DNA of 64,000 bases from Gyromitra esculenta (Eukaryota > Ascomycota > Pezizomycetes > Pezizales > Discinaceae), in the NCBI GenBank assembly GCA_038503075.1, contig JBCAML010000003.1, forward strand, positions 1,860,001-1,924,000. Direction: 5' to 3'. Below, piece after piece: positions 1-12,860 of this stretch (the first letter of the stretch is position 1; each line of letters begins with the position of its first letter). The translations under genes and the position numbers were made by a program. The notes under the pieces were generated by a model. That model made no database searches, was not told the origin of the DNA, and saw nothing but the letters and a program-made list of their open reading frames with translations.

Positions 1-648
1 GCCTGCTGAGCGGAAGGTTAATTGACTTTCACGATAGATTTGAACTATACTATGTCGGTTTCGGTCAAGCCATCGCGTCGTTCTCACCAAACGAGCTCTT
101 AGCTAGCTTGCTTGTACCCGTGTTTTTTCTCTTCGTCGTCGCTTTTTGTGGCGTTGTTGTACCATATGCTGGTATCCCAACTTTCTGGCACTTTGTGTAC
201 CGCGTTAGCCCCTTCACCTATCTCCTCGAAGGCCTTCTGGGTGTACTCATTCATGATGTACCTGTCAAGTGCAGCGAAAAGGAGTATGCGCGTATCCCGA
301 AGCCGCCAACACAAACGTGCGAGGAATATACAAGTGCATTCATTAAACAGGCCGGCGGATATGTACAGCAGGTTGGAAACGAGTGTAAGTTTTGCCAATA
401 TAGGAACGGAGATGAATTTGTGAGTTCTTTCACCCATTTTCTTTTGAAGATTTACTTACTCCTCCGGTTTATGACTGACTTATTTTTAGGCGGCGGGTTT
501 TAGTGTTTACTACAGGCACCACTGGAGGGACTACGGTATTTTTTGCGCATTCATCCTCTTTAATTTTGCGCTTGTATTTGTTTGTACGTGGTTATACTTG
601 GGTGGACTGAGGAAATTACTCAAGGGGTCTAAAAAGCAGAAGAAGTAG
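1..648 (+). CDS. PDR/CDR-type ABC multidrug transporter, C-terminal part
   Basis: This is the 3' end of a full-size pleiotropic drug resistance ABC transporter, a plasma-membrane efflux pump of the ABCG/PDR family. The 5' part lies outside the window. The frame read from base 3 contains FGQAIASFSPNELLASLLVP, a typical PDR second-membrane-domain segment, then the extracellular loop with cysteines (CKFCQYRNGDEF) and a last transmembrane helix (GIFCAFILFNFALVFVCTWL) before a lysine-rich tail. One intron at 420-489 (GTGAGT...TTTTTAG) joins GDEF to AAGFSVYYRHHWRDYG in frame, and the stop is at 646-648. The first ~35 bases may be partly intronic, since an acceptor-like AG ends at 35 and the protein before FELYYVGFGQ fits the family poorly. 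Family assignment is firm; the substrate cannot be inferred. Confidence 0.9.
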
Positions 649-1903
649 TTAATTAAGGGATTTTGGGGCGTTCTTATTCCTTCATTCATTCTTAGACTTC
701 AGTAGTTCAGGCGGTTAGATATCATTTTGGAAATAATGGATAGCCGATTAAGCCTCTGAGCATTATAATAATACGATAAGAGAAGGAAGGATGATAATAG
801 CTCGCGAATATATCTCCATTCATTACTTACGCCGTGCACAATAAGCATTGACTTTACTCCGTTATACCTAATTTTATATGTATAGTTTTAACTTTCAGGC
901 TGAGGGCGTAGCAGATCGGTGTTGTCAAGGAGTATTTGATAGACTTTGCCACACGCAGTGGTGTGCTTCCTCTTGCGAGTAACGTTGGTTGATGGATAGG
1001 AGAGTGAGCGGAGCCTGACCCGGATTGATCGCGAGGAGGATATCTTCCCTTCGCGTTGCCCCTATTATTGTTTCTGCTTCTGTATCCATATATGGGATTG
1101 TTGATCTGATGCTGATGGGGAGATGCTGAAAGGTTGGAGGACTATATGTGGTTAAAAAGGCTGTGGGATGCGTGAAGGTACGCAGCAAGCTGCACATTAA
1201 GGACTAGGGAAGCAACTAGGAGCCCTCGGTTTGATTATAAGGATGCTCCCTTATAAGAAGATATTAACACGCTAGAGGTGCGTTCCTATAGGGTGATCTA
1301 TCTGTAGTAGGAAGGTCACGATTTTGACGGGGTAAGCAATTTAGATCATTTTACATCACTCGATTTTTCTGTTGAGAAATGGAATAGTAAGTGCGAAATG
1401 GATCAATTACTCGACTCTGGCAGCACGCTCTCATCTAATAATTGTATATACCTTTCTGGGACCTCTGAGTGCCCATGTACTCGGGTCTGTGTCTCCTAGT
1501 TTTCGGCCCTCGAAGCTAGCCTGAAGGGCCCTATATTAGGAAGCTTCTCTAGCAGAAAAACTTAAACGGTATGAATTCAGTAATACAGTTGGATGCTTAG
1601 ATGAGATCGTGGGGGTTGGACGATAGTAGATCGTTTTGGGTACAGGTTTATGCACTTAAATATCAGCAATAGCAATTCTACGGTCAAAGATAAGACGGTA
1701 GTCCCACGACAGCGATACGAACAAAGCCTTCTGCATTTTTCACCCTTAACATCCTTTCTAATGTAGATACCCGAACCTGCACCGGGGCCCCTAACGAATA
1801 GAAAGATAGTAAAAGCAACCCAGGAACTATAACCCGTGCACGTACCAATTACCCACCCGGACGGACAAACAAACAAGCAAGCTCTATCTATCATGCTCAT
1901 CGC
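649..1903. other. Intergenic region with one dispersed-repeat remnant
   Basis: No convincing gene is visible between two convergent genes (transporter on +, SNF2 ATPase on -). The ORFs here are short and show no family motifs. About 1465-1560 resembles 12756-12860 (see the repeat entry). Confidence 0.6.
1465..1560. repeat. Dispersed repeat, copy 1 (with 12756-12860)
   Basis: This segment shares its layout with 12756-12860: a TGCCC...TACTCGGGT block, TGTCTC, a CGAAGC block, and near-identical ends matching TATTAGGAAGCTTCTC followed by T/C and AGCA. Divergence is high except for the last ~24 bases. It may be an old transposon remnant of unknown class. Confidence 0.5.
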
Positions 1904-4900
1904 CTACCTTCTCCCGAATGCGTTGTTTGCCTCCGCCGCCCGACGACGATGATTTTGTTCTTCCGTCTCTGGATTGACATACCGTCCTGGTACTTCACGG
2001 CTATAGCCTACACCCCTCTCCCTCTCCCTATGTCTATCCTCGTCACTCCTGTCTCTAAGAACTCTCGTTCTACTCCCCAGCCCCTTTGTTGCCGTCGCCG
2101 ATGGCCCTGGTATAGTCTCTGCATCACGTCTGAATAGATACAGGATATCTTTCATGCTTAACTTTGTCGCCTTCGCTTTTCCGAACCCACTGTCGCCATC
2201 TCCGAACGCAGCTTTGGCAAGTTCTTTTTTTTGTTCCTGGAGCTTTAGGATACGCTCCTCAACAGAACCAGCTACAGTGAGTTTGTAAACGACCACATCA
2301 GTAACCTGGCCGATACGGTGGACTCGATCGATAGCTTGTTCTTCAATAAACTATTTTTGTTAAAAGAGTCAGTGCAAATCTACTTATTGGGACGGATAAC
2401 TAAGCAATGAAAGGAAACTAACAGGATTCCAAAATGGTTCCAAAATAACCACTCTACACGCAGCAACCAGATTCAATCCTAATGCGCCACACTTCAAGCT
2501 ACACAGCAAAACACCACAGAACTCTTTTTCTATCCCCTTCTTGTTCGCATACTCGCCCTCACCCCTCAGTCTCCTCAAGCTGGCCTCGCGATCATCATTC
2601 TTCATGCTCCCATCGTACCTAGCGAACGCAATTCCCTCTCTATACAGGAAAGGCTCTATGAGGTCAAGCATACTTGTAAATTGACTAAAAACAATCGTTT
2701 TATTGGTATGCTTTAGTTCCTTCTTGAGAATCCGCAAAAGATGTTTGATTTTTGTGGAGATGACGGGGCTAGGGTATCCATCGTTTTCCGAGTTGTCCTC
2801 ATCAGCTTCCCCACCCTCATCGGCTTCGTCGTCAATAAATCTTCTGGCAGGCTTTCGAATCATCCTCGCTTTGATTGGGCCGTCATCGTCAGATGTGTCA
2901 GTGCCTTCCTCGGCCTGGCTTCCTCCCTCATCCTCGTTGTCTTCATAAACGCGAGATTTCGCATATTCTTCATCATCTTCCAAATCATTCTCCACCTCCT
3001 CCACCTGACTTCCTTCATCTTCATCCTCATCAATCCGTGTCTTGTTGTCTGCGGTCTCCATATCCACCTCTTCCTCTTCGTCGTCACTATCAAGAACAAC
3101 TAATCTGCCCCTTTTCTGCAGCAGCTTTTTGGAATCCACTTTCTTATCGGCCTCCTTCTGATCGTTTATTGCAGCCTCCCGAACCTTTTCTAGATCTGCT
3201 CTGCAGTCTCCACACCTTGGTTCTCCGCTCTTAGACTCCTCTTTCGTTAGGTCTGAGAAACAGACGTCGCATTTTCTAGCATCAACGCTTAGTCCGCCGA
3301 GCAGATCTGCAAGGTCGTCGCCCAAAGCTTCGTCCTGTTCCAACTGTTTTGGCGCGGACTTTTTCCGTGGTGTGGCCAAACCGAGACCAGACTCCTTATC
3401 CTTGTGAATTTTTCCGGCAACAAGTTGTGGGTGATTACAAGCTGGGTTTATTAGCTCATGAAACGGTAGTTTTTGTTTAGATTATACTTGGTGATAACAA
3501 ACCTTGTCGTAACCTCAGTAGTAATAGCAAAGCACTCGTCATATTCACACCACCGAGTCCCTTGCCGCCCACACCAAACCCACTCAGCATCTTTTCGAGG
3601 TTCTCCTCGGTCCTTGTCTCAAGTTTTTCGTAAAACTCCTTCTCTTTGCTATCAAACTCAGCCACGACACTCTCAACCTTTCTCTGGACCATCCTCATCT
3701 TATTCTCGCCACCTGCTTTTTCCAACTTTTCGCCGTCTGCCCTCAATACATCCTTAGTTCTTCTTAACATAATGGCGCCCAACACTACTCTCAACCTTTC
3801 GATAGCCACCCCCTCGCGGCCTTGACTCATAGGTCTCGCAATCTGCTCTTTCCATACTGCAAGGTCATCGAACGGAGCAACTCTCAAAAACTTGATTAAG
3901 CTCTGCAGTTCCTCGATTTTGTTCTGCAAAGGCGTGCCTGTAAGACACCATCGGTATCTCGAACGTAACGCACACGCGGCTAGCGATCCTTTCGCAAGCC
4001 TGTTCTTGATCGTGTGTGCTTCATCGAGTACAATCCTCCACCAACGTAGGCCAAAGCACCCAACAGGAGTTCTGCTTCCATCGGTATCTTTATGCTCAGA
4101 ACGGATAACGTCGTAAGTGGTGATCACTACATCGTATTTTCGTAGTAGAGCCGAGTCTTTGGCGCGGTTCGGACCGTGATGGACACGAACACGCATTTTG
4201 TGCGAGTCATCGGTGCGTCTAGCAATTTCCGCTTCCCATTGTTTTATCAAGGCCAACGGAGCAATAACGAGGGTTCCCCTTTCGAGATCGGATGGAAGCT
4301 TAACCACTGCCTTCTTAGAGTCGGGGGAGAGAGAAATAATTGTGGTAGATTCTTCGGAGATTAGATGTGCAGGGTGTGGATGCGTAAGAATAAGAGAGAT
4401 GGTTTGAATAGTTTTACCCAAACCCATCTGTATAATAGTGTCAGCATAAATAGGCTAAGTGATTTTAACAGGTAGAGTTCATACATCATCCGCTAGTATT
4501 CCTCCCCTAGCCTTCCCTTCCTCTCTGCTACGTAGAAATTTCAATCCACGGATTTGATGCGGAAGTAGCTTAACATTCAAACCATCAACCACATCAGATT
4601 CCTCTTCCTCCTCTTCCTCCTCCTCCTCCTCCTCCTCCTCCTTCGCGCCATATTTAAGAGTTGCCTTTTCCTCCATCATCGCTGCCAATTCGTCGTCCAC
4701 CTTTTTGTCTCTCTTCTTTCCCTTCTTCTTCTTTTCCGGAGGAGAGTCATTGATACCCTCCAATAGCTCCTTAATGCTCTCGGTAGTCTTCTCGTGATCG
4801 ACGTAAGTTCCACCATAGTAGGTGCCATTAGCACCCGCCACCGCACCTCCACCGGGTATTGAAAATGTAGGTGGTAACTTTCTGCCCCCGTTGGGATCGG

Positions 4901-5541
4901 GAAAGCCATAATTATTATCACGGTTAACAGCCGAGAATCCTGATCCAACAGATCTTGGGTTGTTAGCGGAGTGAAAGGTAGGAAAAGCCTGGGGGCGTGA
5001 GATGATAACCGGAGCATCGCCGTCGCTGCCTGGCGAGTTTGTCAGATCGACTGTGGTGGGGCGAGGCCTCCAGTGATCTCGGGAATTTCTGAGAGGTAGA
5101 GGTTGAAGGAATTCATCGGCACGAGCATTGACTACTGAAACGAAAGGCCTTGAGGAAGCTGTTATAAGTCAGCGGGGATCAGTGGGCCTACTTAGCAGAA
5201 AACACCACGCCACGAAAGGAACTCTTGGAGGAAACAGAGAGTATGCAAATAACTGCTTTCTTGGAGAGATCCTAAGACAGGATTGGTGAAATTAGCTCAA
5301 GATACCCACGTTCTGCTCTTGCTGGGTCCTGAGGATCCCGATAAGGGATCCTGCCTAGATTAGACTTCATGGGGGTAGTGGAACCAAAAGTCGGTGTATT
5401 TTGAGGCCCGCTCCCACCCACGGGGAAGGATGGTTCTTGTGAAGAATTAAGATTGTTTCTCGGCTTATAGGGACCACCAGCAGGACCCTGTGATAAGGTA
5501 GAGTATGGTCCCCGAGGAGGAGCTGGATCAGGCGAACTCAT
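1904..5541 (-). CDS. SNF2-family DNA-dependent ATPase (Rad5/Rad16/Uls1-like)
   Basis: Predicted 1098-residue chromatin remodelling or repair ATPase. The five exons are 5541-5310, 5158-4485, 4427-3503, 3441-2423 and 2350-1904; all introns are GT-AG and the phases close (3297 nt). Walker A (MGLGKT, ~303-308) spans the exon 2/3 junction, the DEAH box is at ~437-440 (VLDEAHTIKN), and helicase motif VI HRIGQ is at ~961-965. The C-terminal half is interrupted by an acidic linker with a CX2C-X15-CX2C cluster (~668-690) instead of a canonical RING. The disordered N-terminus carries VDLT (~114-117), matching the SUMO-interacting-motif consensus. An acidic Glu run precedes the ATPase domain. The start is the first ATG in frame with a phase-consistent exon 1. 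SUMO-targeted function as in Uls1 is inference; lacking a RING it is unlikely to be a Rad5-type ligase. Confidence 0.9.
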
Positions 5542-6107
5542 GTTATGTGATTAAGTTGCTTTTGGAGTTGTATAAGTTTAATGGAGCAAAAAGGGCGTAG
5601 GTATGGAATGGGGGGTGAAACAATGGTTGAGGACCGATAAGATGTTATCAGGATCCAGGTCCAGGAGGGGGAGTGGAAACGGTGTTAGTGTGCCGGGGAA
5701 GTTCAGGCCCCAGCATCGCTACAATAAACAAACACCGCCACAATCAGGGTCTTCCCATGGCGCTAGCATCACGGTTGAGCCACCTTGGCGCTGGGAGGTG
5801 GGAGGGTCCCTAAACCGCTTCTTCCAGCGAAACCCCCAATCCTCAACTAATTGAAGGATGTCATACCTAGCAACCCCTAATTACTATATGAGATAGATAT
5901 ATCCTGTCTAAATAAGTAGACCAGCATCAAATAAGGTATCAACTCATGAAATCTTAAGAATGAGCAAACGTGGAATATAATACGAGTGACTTTTGATGAC
6001 GAAAGTAACAACTCTGGCATGAAAACGAGCAAAAGGTGGAATTATTTTCTAAAAACACTTTAAATACATCTATATCGAAAAAAAAATCCTCCGTTTTGCC
6101 GCTTTTG
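5542..6107. other. Intergenic region upstream of the SNF2 gene
   Basis: This lies between the 3' end of the IBTK-like gene and the SNF2 start codon, both on the minus strand. An 83-codon ORF at 5603-5854 (+) shows no family motif and probably lies over the promoter. Nothing else is recognised. Confidence 0.6.
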
Positions 6108-9100
6108 TCACGATCCCTCGCTTTGTCCTGCTGCTACCGCCCCGCCTCTACCTCTCCTTCCTTCCCCTCCTCCTCCCCGCCTCTTTCCCCTCCCGCCCTT
6201 CCCCCTCCCTCTCCGCCCTCCTTGTCCCCCACCCCCCCCACCCTCCCCTTTGTCATTACCCCTTCCTCTATTTGCCGCACTTTCGGCAGCCGCAGCCTCG
6301 AGTTTAATCTTCTCACTCTCCATATCCCACCATCTTAAAAACTCTTGCTCCGCCTGTATTTCTTGCAAGCTACGCTTCGCGACATGGTCGCGCATAATTT
6401 CCTTGTGTACTTCCTCTTGCGACATGATATCTGCAAGCGAGAGATGTAGAATAGTCTCCGAACGGCGTGAATGAGGGAGTGGAGGAAGGGGGAAAGGAGA
6501 TGGCGGAGGGGGCTGGGATGCAGAGGATGCGGATACAGTTCTTCTTGGGGTTGCCGCTGAAAGTCTAGCTGGTGAGGGCGAAGCCGGATCGTACGTCACT
6601 GGCCTCGGTGGTGGCGGAGGTGTTGAAATGGCTCTCTGTATATCTCCTTTCGTACTAGAGCTACGCTGTGCTTGGACTTCTCCACCAGTCGCTGACGACC
6701 CCTCCTCCTCCATCAAAACCTCCTTCAAACTAACTCTTGAAACTGGAGTTGGGGTTTGCCACATCTTTGGTATTTGTTTCTCGGGGATTGAGACGGTGGG
6801 TGCTACCGGCCCTGGCACCGTGGGCCCGGCTACTTGTTGCTGTTGTCGTTTCCGCTCCTTCTGTGAGATCTTCTCTGGGGTGGCGGATAACTCTAGCGAG
6901 AGGTTGGACTTCCCCAAGCTTGAGGAAGCCTGCCCCATTATCTCTTTTATCGCCACTTTTTCCGGTATAACTGCCGAACGCCATGACTTTGAAGTAGACC
7001 ATTCCGGGGTGGATGGCTGTTTCTTTAGACTCGACTTTGGAGTGGTAGGTGGATCGATGCCTTGACGGGGCGTGTTTTGTGTCGATGATGGTTGAGAAGC
7101 GATTGCCTTCCCTTTTGCGTTGAACCATATCTCTTCATCTGGTTTAGGAAGACTCGACGGCGGACTTGAGTATACGTCCTTCCCATTACTACGAGTTCCT
7201 ATAGGCAATGCATCTTCATCCATATCGAACATGAGGTCGCCAGCAGGATTGGAGGACTTCAAAGTGGGAGATACACTCGTCGCTAATTTACCCTCCTTGC
7301 TGGATTTTTTGCGGGCTTTATTCGGAACCTGTTGTGGCAAAGAACTATACATAACTTCCGACGGATGATTGCCTGTTTTTTTAAGTGGCGAGGGCAATGA
7401 TGTCTGCTCATCTTCCTGTGCAGCATAAAAGGCAATCAAAGATCCCCTCTCCTTTGCGGAAGCTTCGAGCAGCGAGGGATATTTCACCAATAGATGCTGC
7501 TCCTGTTTGCCACTACGAGATTTAGGGAAACAGCGACGTTGATTTTCCTTGATGACAGAATCGAGCTCAGACATCAAATCTGCGTCGAGGTCATCAAGAA
7601 GACTATTTGGTTGGTTTAGTTAATTTGAAAGTGAAATACATAAGAGAAATGGGAAAAATTACTGATTCTCCAACATTGTTTCTATGTTTAAGCATATGTA
7701 TTGCATACACATGTCTTTGAATCCTGTTTCCGAGCACGCAGAAACCGCCATCAACAGCTGTGCTGCATTTCTTGTATTCACTAATTTCATAAGAAGGTAA
7801 TCAATATCTTATATCCTCTCTCCTCCCATTACCAAAACATGTGGTGTGGAAAATTACTGACCGTAACCGCCCAAAACCTTCTGACAAACCTGTGAAAGCC
7901 TTTCTAACATAAGCTCATTTGCAACACTCATAACATCCATGACGAAGTCAAGGTAATCGTCCACCTTGACTCCTTCTACGCCAACGCGTACACCATCAAA
8001 GCCAGCAGGACCCCAATCCGTATACAACCAGTTGATCACCATTTCCATGACTGGTTTCTCAACATGCTTCATATCTACCTTAACAAGACTTTCTCCATAT
8101 TCACGGCGGCCGAGAAGCCACCGTCCGGATGCACCACCACCATAAAGTGCTTCAAAGAAGGGGCAGCGAACCCTCATGATGGCCGAATGGGCACGCAATT
8201 CTTCACCACGTGCTAGTTCGATGAGTAAATCAGTATCCTGTCCAAACTCGTGAGTTTTTAGTGCAGTTCCGAAGTCGCTGTGCAAGCTCCGTTGGGGGTA
8301 GTGCATTCTCCCGACGGCATTCTCGAGAATCTTCAATCCTAATGCTGATGCGACAGCCGAGAGCTCTGTGCGAAGGACCTTGAAATTGTGAGTTTGCGTT
8401 GGGTTGATGCCACGTTGATGCCATAGGTCGATGACAGTATCAATATAGATATAGTAGATCAAATTTAACACTGTGAGCAGATCCACGTCCTTGAGTACCA
8501 ACTGTGGTCTATTACCCTGGTACTGAATTTCAGCGATGCTACCAATCTGCCTAGCGCCCGTCGCCAAAGCGTTTCTTAGGACGGGTGACCTAGCAGCGAG
8601 GAGGGTCTTATGAACAGGGATTTCGATATCTTCACAAGCTGTTGTCGAAATAATCATGTCCCACTCATCTGTCCCACGCTGTAACGAGAGTCGTATCAAG
8701 AAATCCCTTAAGTCTTGCTTTAAGCTGGTCTTCATGAACCATTTAACAGCACTATTGTAGCCCCGAGGTCTCGGCTTAGGCCCGTAGCCCCATTCTTCCT
8801 CGATGCGACTATTGTCATGACCTTCATCTTCAACGCTATCATGTATAAACGCGTCTCTGAACGAGAGTAACTTAGCCACATCTTCCCAAAGTGCTTGCCC
8901 CTGCACCAACAAAGTTGTCTTCATAATATCACAATCCCTCCTAATTGCTGAGAAAGCGCCAAACATGTTGGCCCTTACACAGACGATCCTAGTCAGCCCA
9001 GGCACCCTGTCGAATTTATATCGTCCGCTCTCAGTACTGCCAGCACCCCTTTCTTTGGTCTTCGCTCGTTTGGTCCTCCTCCAGACGCTGCCAGCTTCGG

Positions 9101-10790
9101 TGCAGACGATTATTGACCCATCCTGCCCCACGTCCACGTCTTTAACCGCCATGTGCTGCTTCCTCAGACTCCAAGCCTGCTGAGTAGACCACCCAACCTT
9201 AGCACCCTTCTCCGCACGCTCTTTTAGACAAGCTTCTACATCAATGGTGAACACGTCCCCCGTCCTACTCAGGGCACATAGAGTATCTCCACCGCCAGTA
9301 ATTTTCCTAATGAAGTTGAGTTTGTTGTCATATCTAGTGACATTTTTCATTCTTGGCAAGCCTAAAATTCGATCTATTGAGAAAGACAATTTCGAGTATC
9401 CATAACCGGCCAGTATCCACACTTCGTGGTTTACGAGGAGAACAGCGGTAGCTTTATCAATTGCAGCGACCTGTAATATCACGGTCCCTGTCAAAAATCC
9501 TGCAGCAACCTTTCGTGGAGTAGGTTGACTGGCTAGTGTTCTTGCATCTGACGAATCAAGAATCCCCAACTGCCCTTCATTTTTGCCAAAAGTAAACAAT
9601 GAAGTAGGCGTGAACACGGCGGTGTGAATCCTTGAAGCTGCGCAACCGAGTACGACTTCCCGCTTCAGGCCACCGAATACTTGTCGAGGCGTCGTCTGGA
9701 TTAATTCTTCTCTAGTGGTTTTTTGCTGCACAGCATATCCGAGCTGACCCCACTTATTCCCGCCCCAGGTCCATACTTCGCCACCTGCAAGAATGATAAC
9801 AGTGTGGTCAAGCCCCAATGCTACTCTTTCTACGCGTTTCTTAGGTAAAAGCGGTGGTGAGAGTGGCCGTAGTGTGAACTGCGTCGATTGCTCATCTCCA
9901 AATCCCAGACGTCCACCATGACCAAAGCCACAGATGAAGAGGTTACTGTGCGGATCTGACGTCAAAACGGCGGTATGCAGTTTCGAGAGCTGAATATCAA
10001 TCAAGTGCAGCGGATTGAAAAGTGCAGTTGCATCCAATAATTCCTCAGCTGTCTTCCCGCTGGTAGAATATTTGAATTTTACCTGTTCCAAGAGTAGATG
10101 GCGAGGGCGTTGAAGAGGCATTCTTTCTGGAAAGGCTCGATCGTCTCCGTCCGGGAACCCTAGTGTCAGATTTTTGTTGGATCCAAAGGCAAAAACTTCA
10201 TCGCCGCCCTCTTGGTCTGCCTTCTCTATCTTCCGCCCCTCATCATCATCCTCATTTTCTGAGTGCTGGTTTTCCTCGACTACTCGTTCCTCGGCAAGTA
10301 ATTTCTCAATTCCGTGGATTGAGTTTCCAAACACTTCAAATGGACTGTCGCCGGCGTGGTCCTTCAGCTTAACAATACCCCAGTGGTTCGGATTATGTAA
10401 GAGAATAGCCCTGACAGCAGATATATTCCCGTGATAGAGTGCACGATGCATTGCCGTCCAGCCAGACTCTAAATCCGGTACCGAAGGATCCGTCAATGGA
10501 TGTGAGAGCAGCGCATTAACGAACGGAAGCCCGTCTGGTTCACTGCAAGCCAAATGCAACACATTCCTCCCCATACTGTCTAGTTCTCGTAGTACCTGCC
10601 GCGTAATCGTGACATTTCCTGGAACTTGTTTTGCATTCGTCGATTGCTGTTTTGAAGAAGACGCTTGTGGTGACGTCGTCACTGTGGCTCCGGCTGATGT
10701 AGCGTTGCTACGGGATGTTGAGCCCGCCAGAAGACGCCGGAATTTGGCAGCGTCATTCTCAAGATAGTAGCGCCACAGATAACTGCTCAT
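6108..10790 (-). CDS. IBTK-like ankyrin/RCC1/double-BTB protein
   Basis: Predicted 1513-residue homologue of inhibitor of Bruton tyrosine kinase; animal IBTK is a Cullin-3 substrate adaptor. Exons: 10790-7862, 7780-7663 and 7602-6108 (4542 nt, phases 1 and 2 close). The order is ankyrin repeats (~65-135, with GWTAMHRALYHGN), RCC1-type repeats (VFAFGSNKNLTLGF, LFICGFGHGGRLGFGD, VWTWGGNKWGQLGY, LFTFGKNEGQLGIL), two BTB/POZ domains (~735 IPVHKTLLAARSPVLRNAL; ~860 ELRAHSAIMRVRCPFFEALY), a helical segment and a disordered tail. IMSQEEVHKEIMRDHV and EQEFLRWWDMESEKIK near the C-terminus match the IBTK-specific C-terminal block. The protein ends in a Gly/Arg-rich run. The start is the only in-frame ATG, at MSSYLWRYYLE, typical of fungal members; the frame is open 50 codons further upstream without an ATG. 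A CUL3-linked role is inferred from the family. Confidence 0.9.
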
Positions 10791-11650
10791 ATGCTGGGGG
10801 AAGAGGTTTCTTCCGCCGCTCGGATCACCTCCCACTTGTGGATAGGCGATGAGCGAGAGAAGAAGCAGGTGGGATTGAGAAACCGATCTCAATCCGTCGG
10901 TTTCTCGAAACTGCGTGCTGTCCGAGAGTTGCCGAAACACTTGTAACTAAAGAGAACGATGGCTTTGCTGACGCTAGTCAAAAAGGTATGGGATTTGGTA
11001 TTTATAATGGGTTGAGGAGTGACGGATGACCTTGCTGCGAAACAAGGTGAGAAGGACTCGAAGGTCGATTTAACTGAGGGCCTGCTGCTGCTAAAGAGAG
11101 ATAAAGTCGAAGAACGTGGGAAGCGTGTGGTTGAGTGGATTGGATGGGAGGAGTGGCGGTTTCGGATAATATTTTTACTACATGTAGGTAGTAGACCGAG
11201 GAGACCGGGTAACTTTTATAGCAGCACACTTGATAATCACAGTGGGACACAGCTATCTGATGGGATGAAGAATTCGCGAGATGGTTTGGTTTGGCGGGGG
11301 AATTGCCGCATGCGTTCCCAAACCGTGGCTTAACGTGTGTGGGGGTTGCTAGTGTAAGTAGCATCTTGTAACGTTGGTATCTATAGTAGAACCGTGTCAC
11401 CAAACTGAGCGATTAAACGTCTCCGAGTCTTAATCCATGTTCAACCCCGATACAATAAACGATTACATACTCTGAGTGCGAATGTAACTTAATCCCGCAT
11501 AATTTTTCTTAGATACCTGGGCTACAAACTTTTGCATCCCTCTATCAACAAATGCATGTGTACCACTAGGCGCTCTACATTTAAACAAGATCGCTAATCG
11601 TGGAACATTACATCGTTTTCTTATCTATCCAGTACCGCAGTATACCAGAT

Positions 11651-12320
11651 GCATGTATATGGCGGACTGTTGGGACCGAAATGCCAATAACTAAACTTGC
11701 GTTGCAACACTGCTTAATTCCGATGAAATCATTTGCAAATCGTCAGTTTATTCATCGCAACAGGTCTGACAACAAATTAATTCGCTTAAAAGCAACTCCA
11801 AAATAGTCTCTAAATAGTAGTAGCAAGCTATTTGGTTGGAGTAACTTCGGGGTGGGCTCTCAACCACCTTAACACCTCAGTAAAAATTTCGCTTGCAGGT
11901 AACTTACTAGTAAAAACCGTTAAGAGCTTATTGAAAACTCTCCTCAACCTGAGCCCGGCAGCAAGTCAACCCGATCAAATGAAAGTAACTGATAGCCTAT
12001 AGCTACATGTATGTATATGCAGATTGAGAAAAGTCACTAATATTAGTAGGTAGAGAATAAATATATACAGTCAGTGGATCAGACAGTGAATTAATTGCTA
12101 AAATTCAAGAACGGTACTTCTGCCCTAGGGAATATGTGCTAGCCGGGGAATGGAGAGCAAAGCGCCAAAGCATCAAAAAGCCAAAGCGCCAAAAAGCTAA
12201 AAAGACCAAGTTGCGATGAATAGACTGATGATTTGCAAATGATTTCCTCGGAATCGGGCAGGGTTGCAACGCAAATTTAGTTATTGGCATTTCGGTCCCA
12301 ACAGTCCGCCATACATGTAC
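11651..12320. mobile_element. Inverted-repeat unit, possible relic transposon
   Basis: The left arm (11651-11768) and the reverse complement of 12205-12320 align over about 115 bases, sharing ATGGCGGACTGTTGGGACCG and TTTGCAAAT. Most differences are transitions, as expected after repeat-induced mutation. The ~435 bp interior shows no coding potential. No target-site duplication is evident, so this could also be two independently inserted inverted copies. Confidence 0.55.
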
Positions 12321-12755
12321 CTTGCTAGCCTGCACGGAATACTCCGAATTCTTTGCACCACATATAATAAGGTCAGTACATACAGCATTGGGCCTCTCAA
12401 CACAAGCCCTATAAAACTCCCGAGAATAATCATCTTCAGCATTGTCAAATCCCTTTAATCGATCTTCCTCTAGCGAGTCATCATCAATATAACTTTGCGA
12501 GTGTAAGTAAAGGTTCTCCCTAATTTACTCACAGTCACAATTCTACTATCAAGCACATATTTCAAAAACTCATATTATTTCGGTTGATTCACCACTCTCT
12601 GGAGGCCTATCATGGCATATCACTCATTCGCAGCCCCCACACACATGTTGTAGTATTGGGGCGCGTAGGGAGGAATAGAGGACTCGATTGCTTGTATTGC
12701 TTCTGCTTGCTTTCGTGCTTGAGGTGGGCATACGACCCCTATCTAAATAGCTCTT

Positions 12756-12860
12756 TGGGTGCCCGAGTACCCGTGTGCTCGGGTACCTGTCTCTCAATCA
12801 TTTCCGACTCCGAAGCCACACCCGTGGAGGCACCCCGTATTAGGAAGCTTCTCCAGCAAC
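12756..12860. repeat. Dispersed repeat, copy 2 (with 1465-1560)
   Basis: This is the same architecture as 1465-1560, ending with TATTAGGAAGCTTCTCCAGC. It also contains a near-palindrome around CCCGAGTACCC and GTGCTCGGGTACC at 12763-12788. Confidence 0.5.

Noticed and set aside
5603..5854. 83-codon plus-strand ORF upstream of the SNF2 gene
   Set aside because: No domain, signal peptide or splice context; it lies over the promoter of a well-supported minus-strand gene.
10791..10940. N-terminal extension of the IBTK-like protein by 50 residues
   Set aside because: The frame is open but contains no ATG, and the family normally begins at the SxYLWRYYLE block where an ATG exists.
11002..11403. 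Overlapping ORFs of 133 (-) and 104 (+) codons
   Set aside because: Neither has a recognisable motif; they shadow each other in the promoter region.
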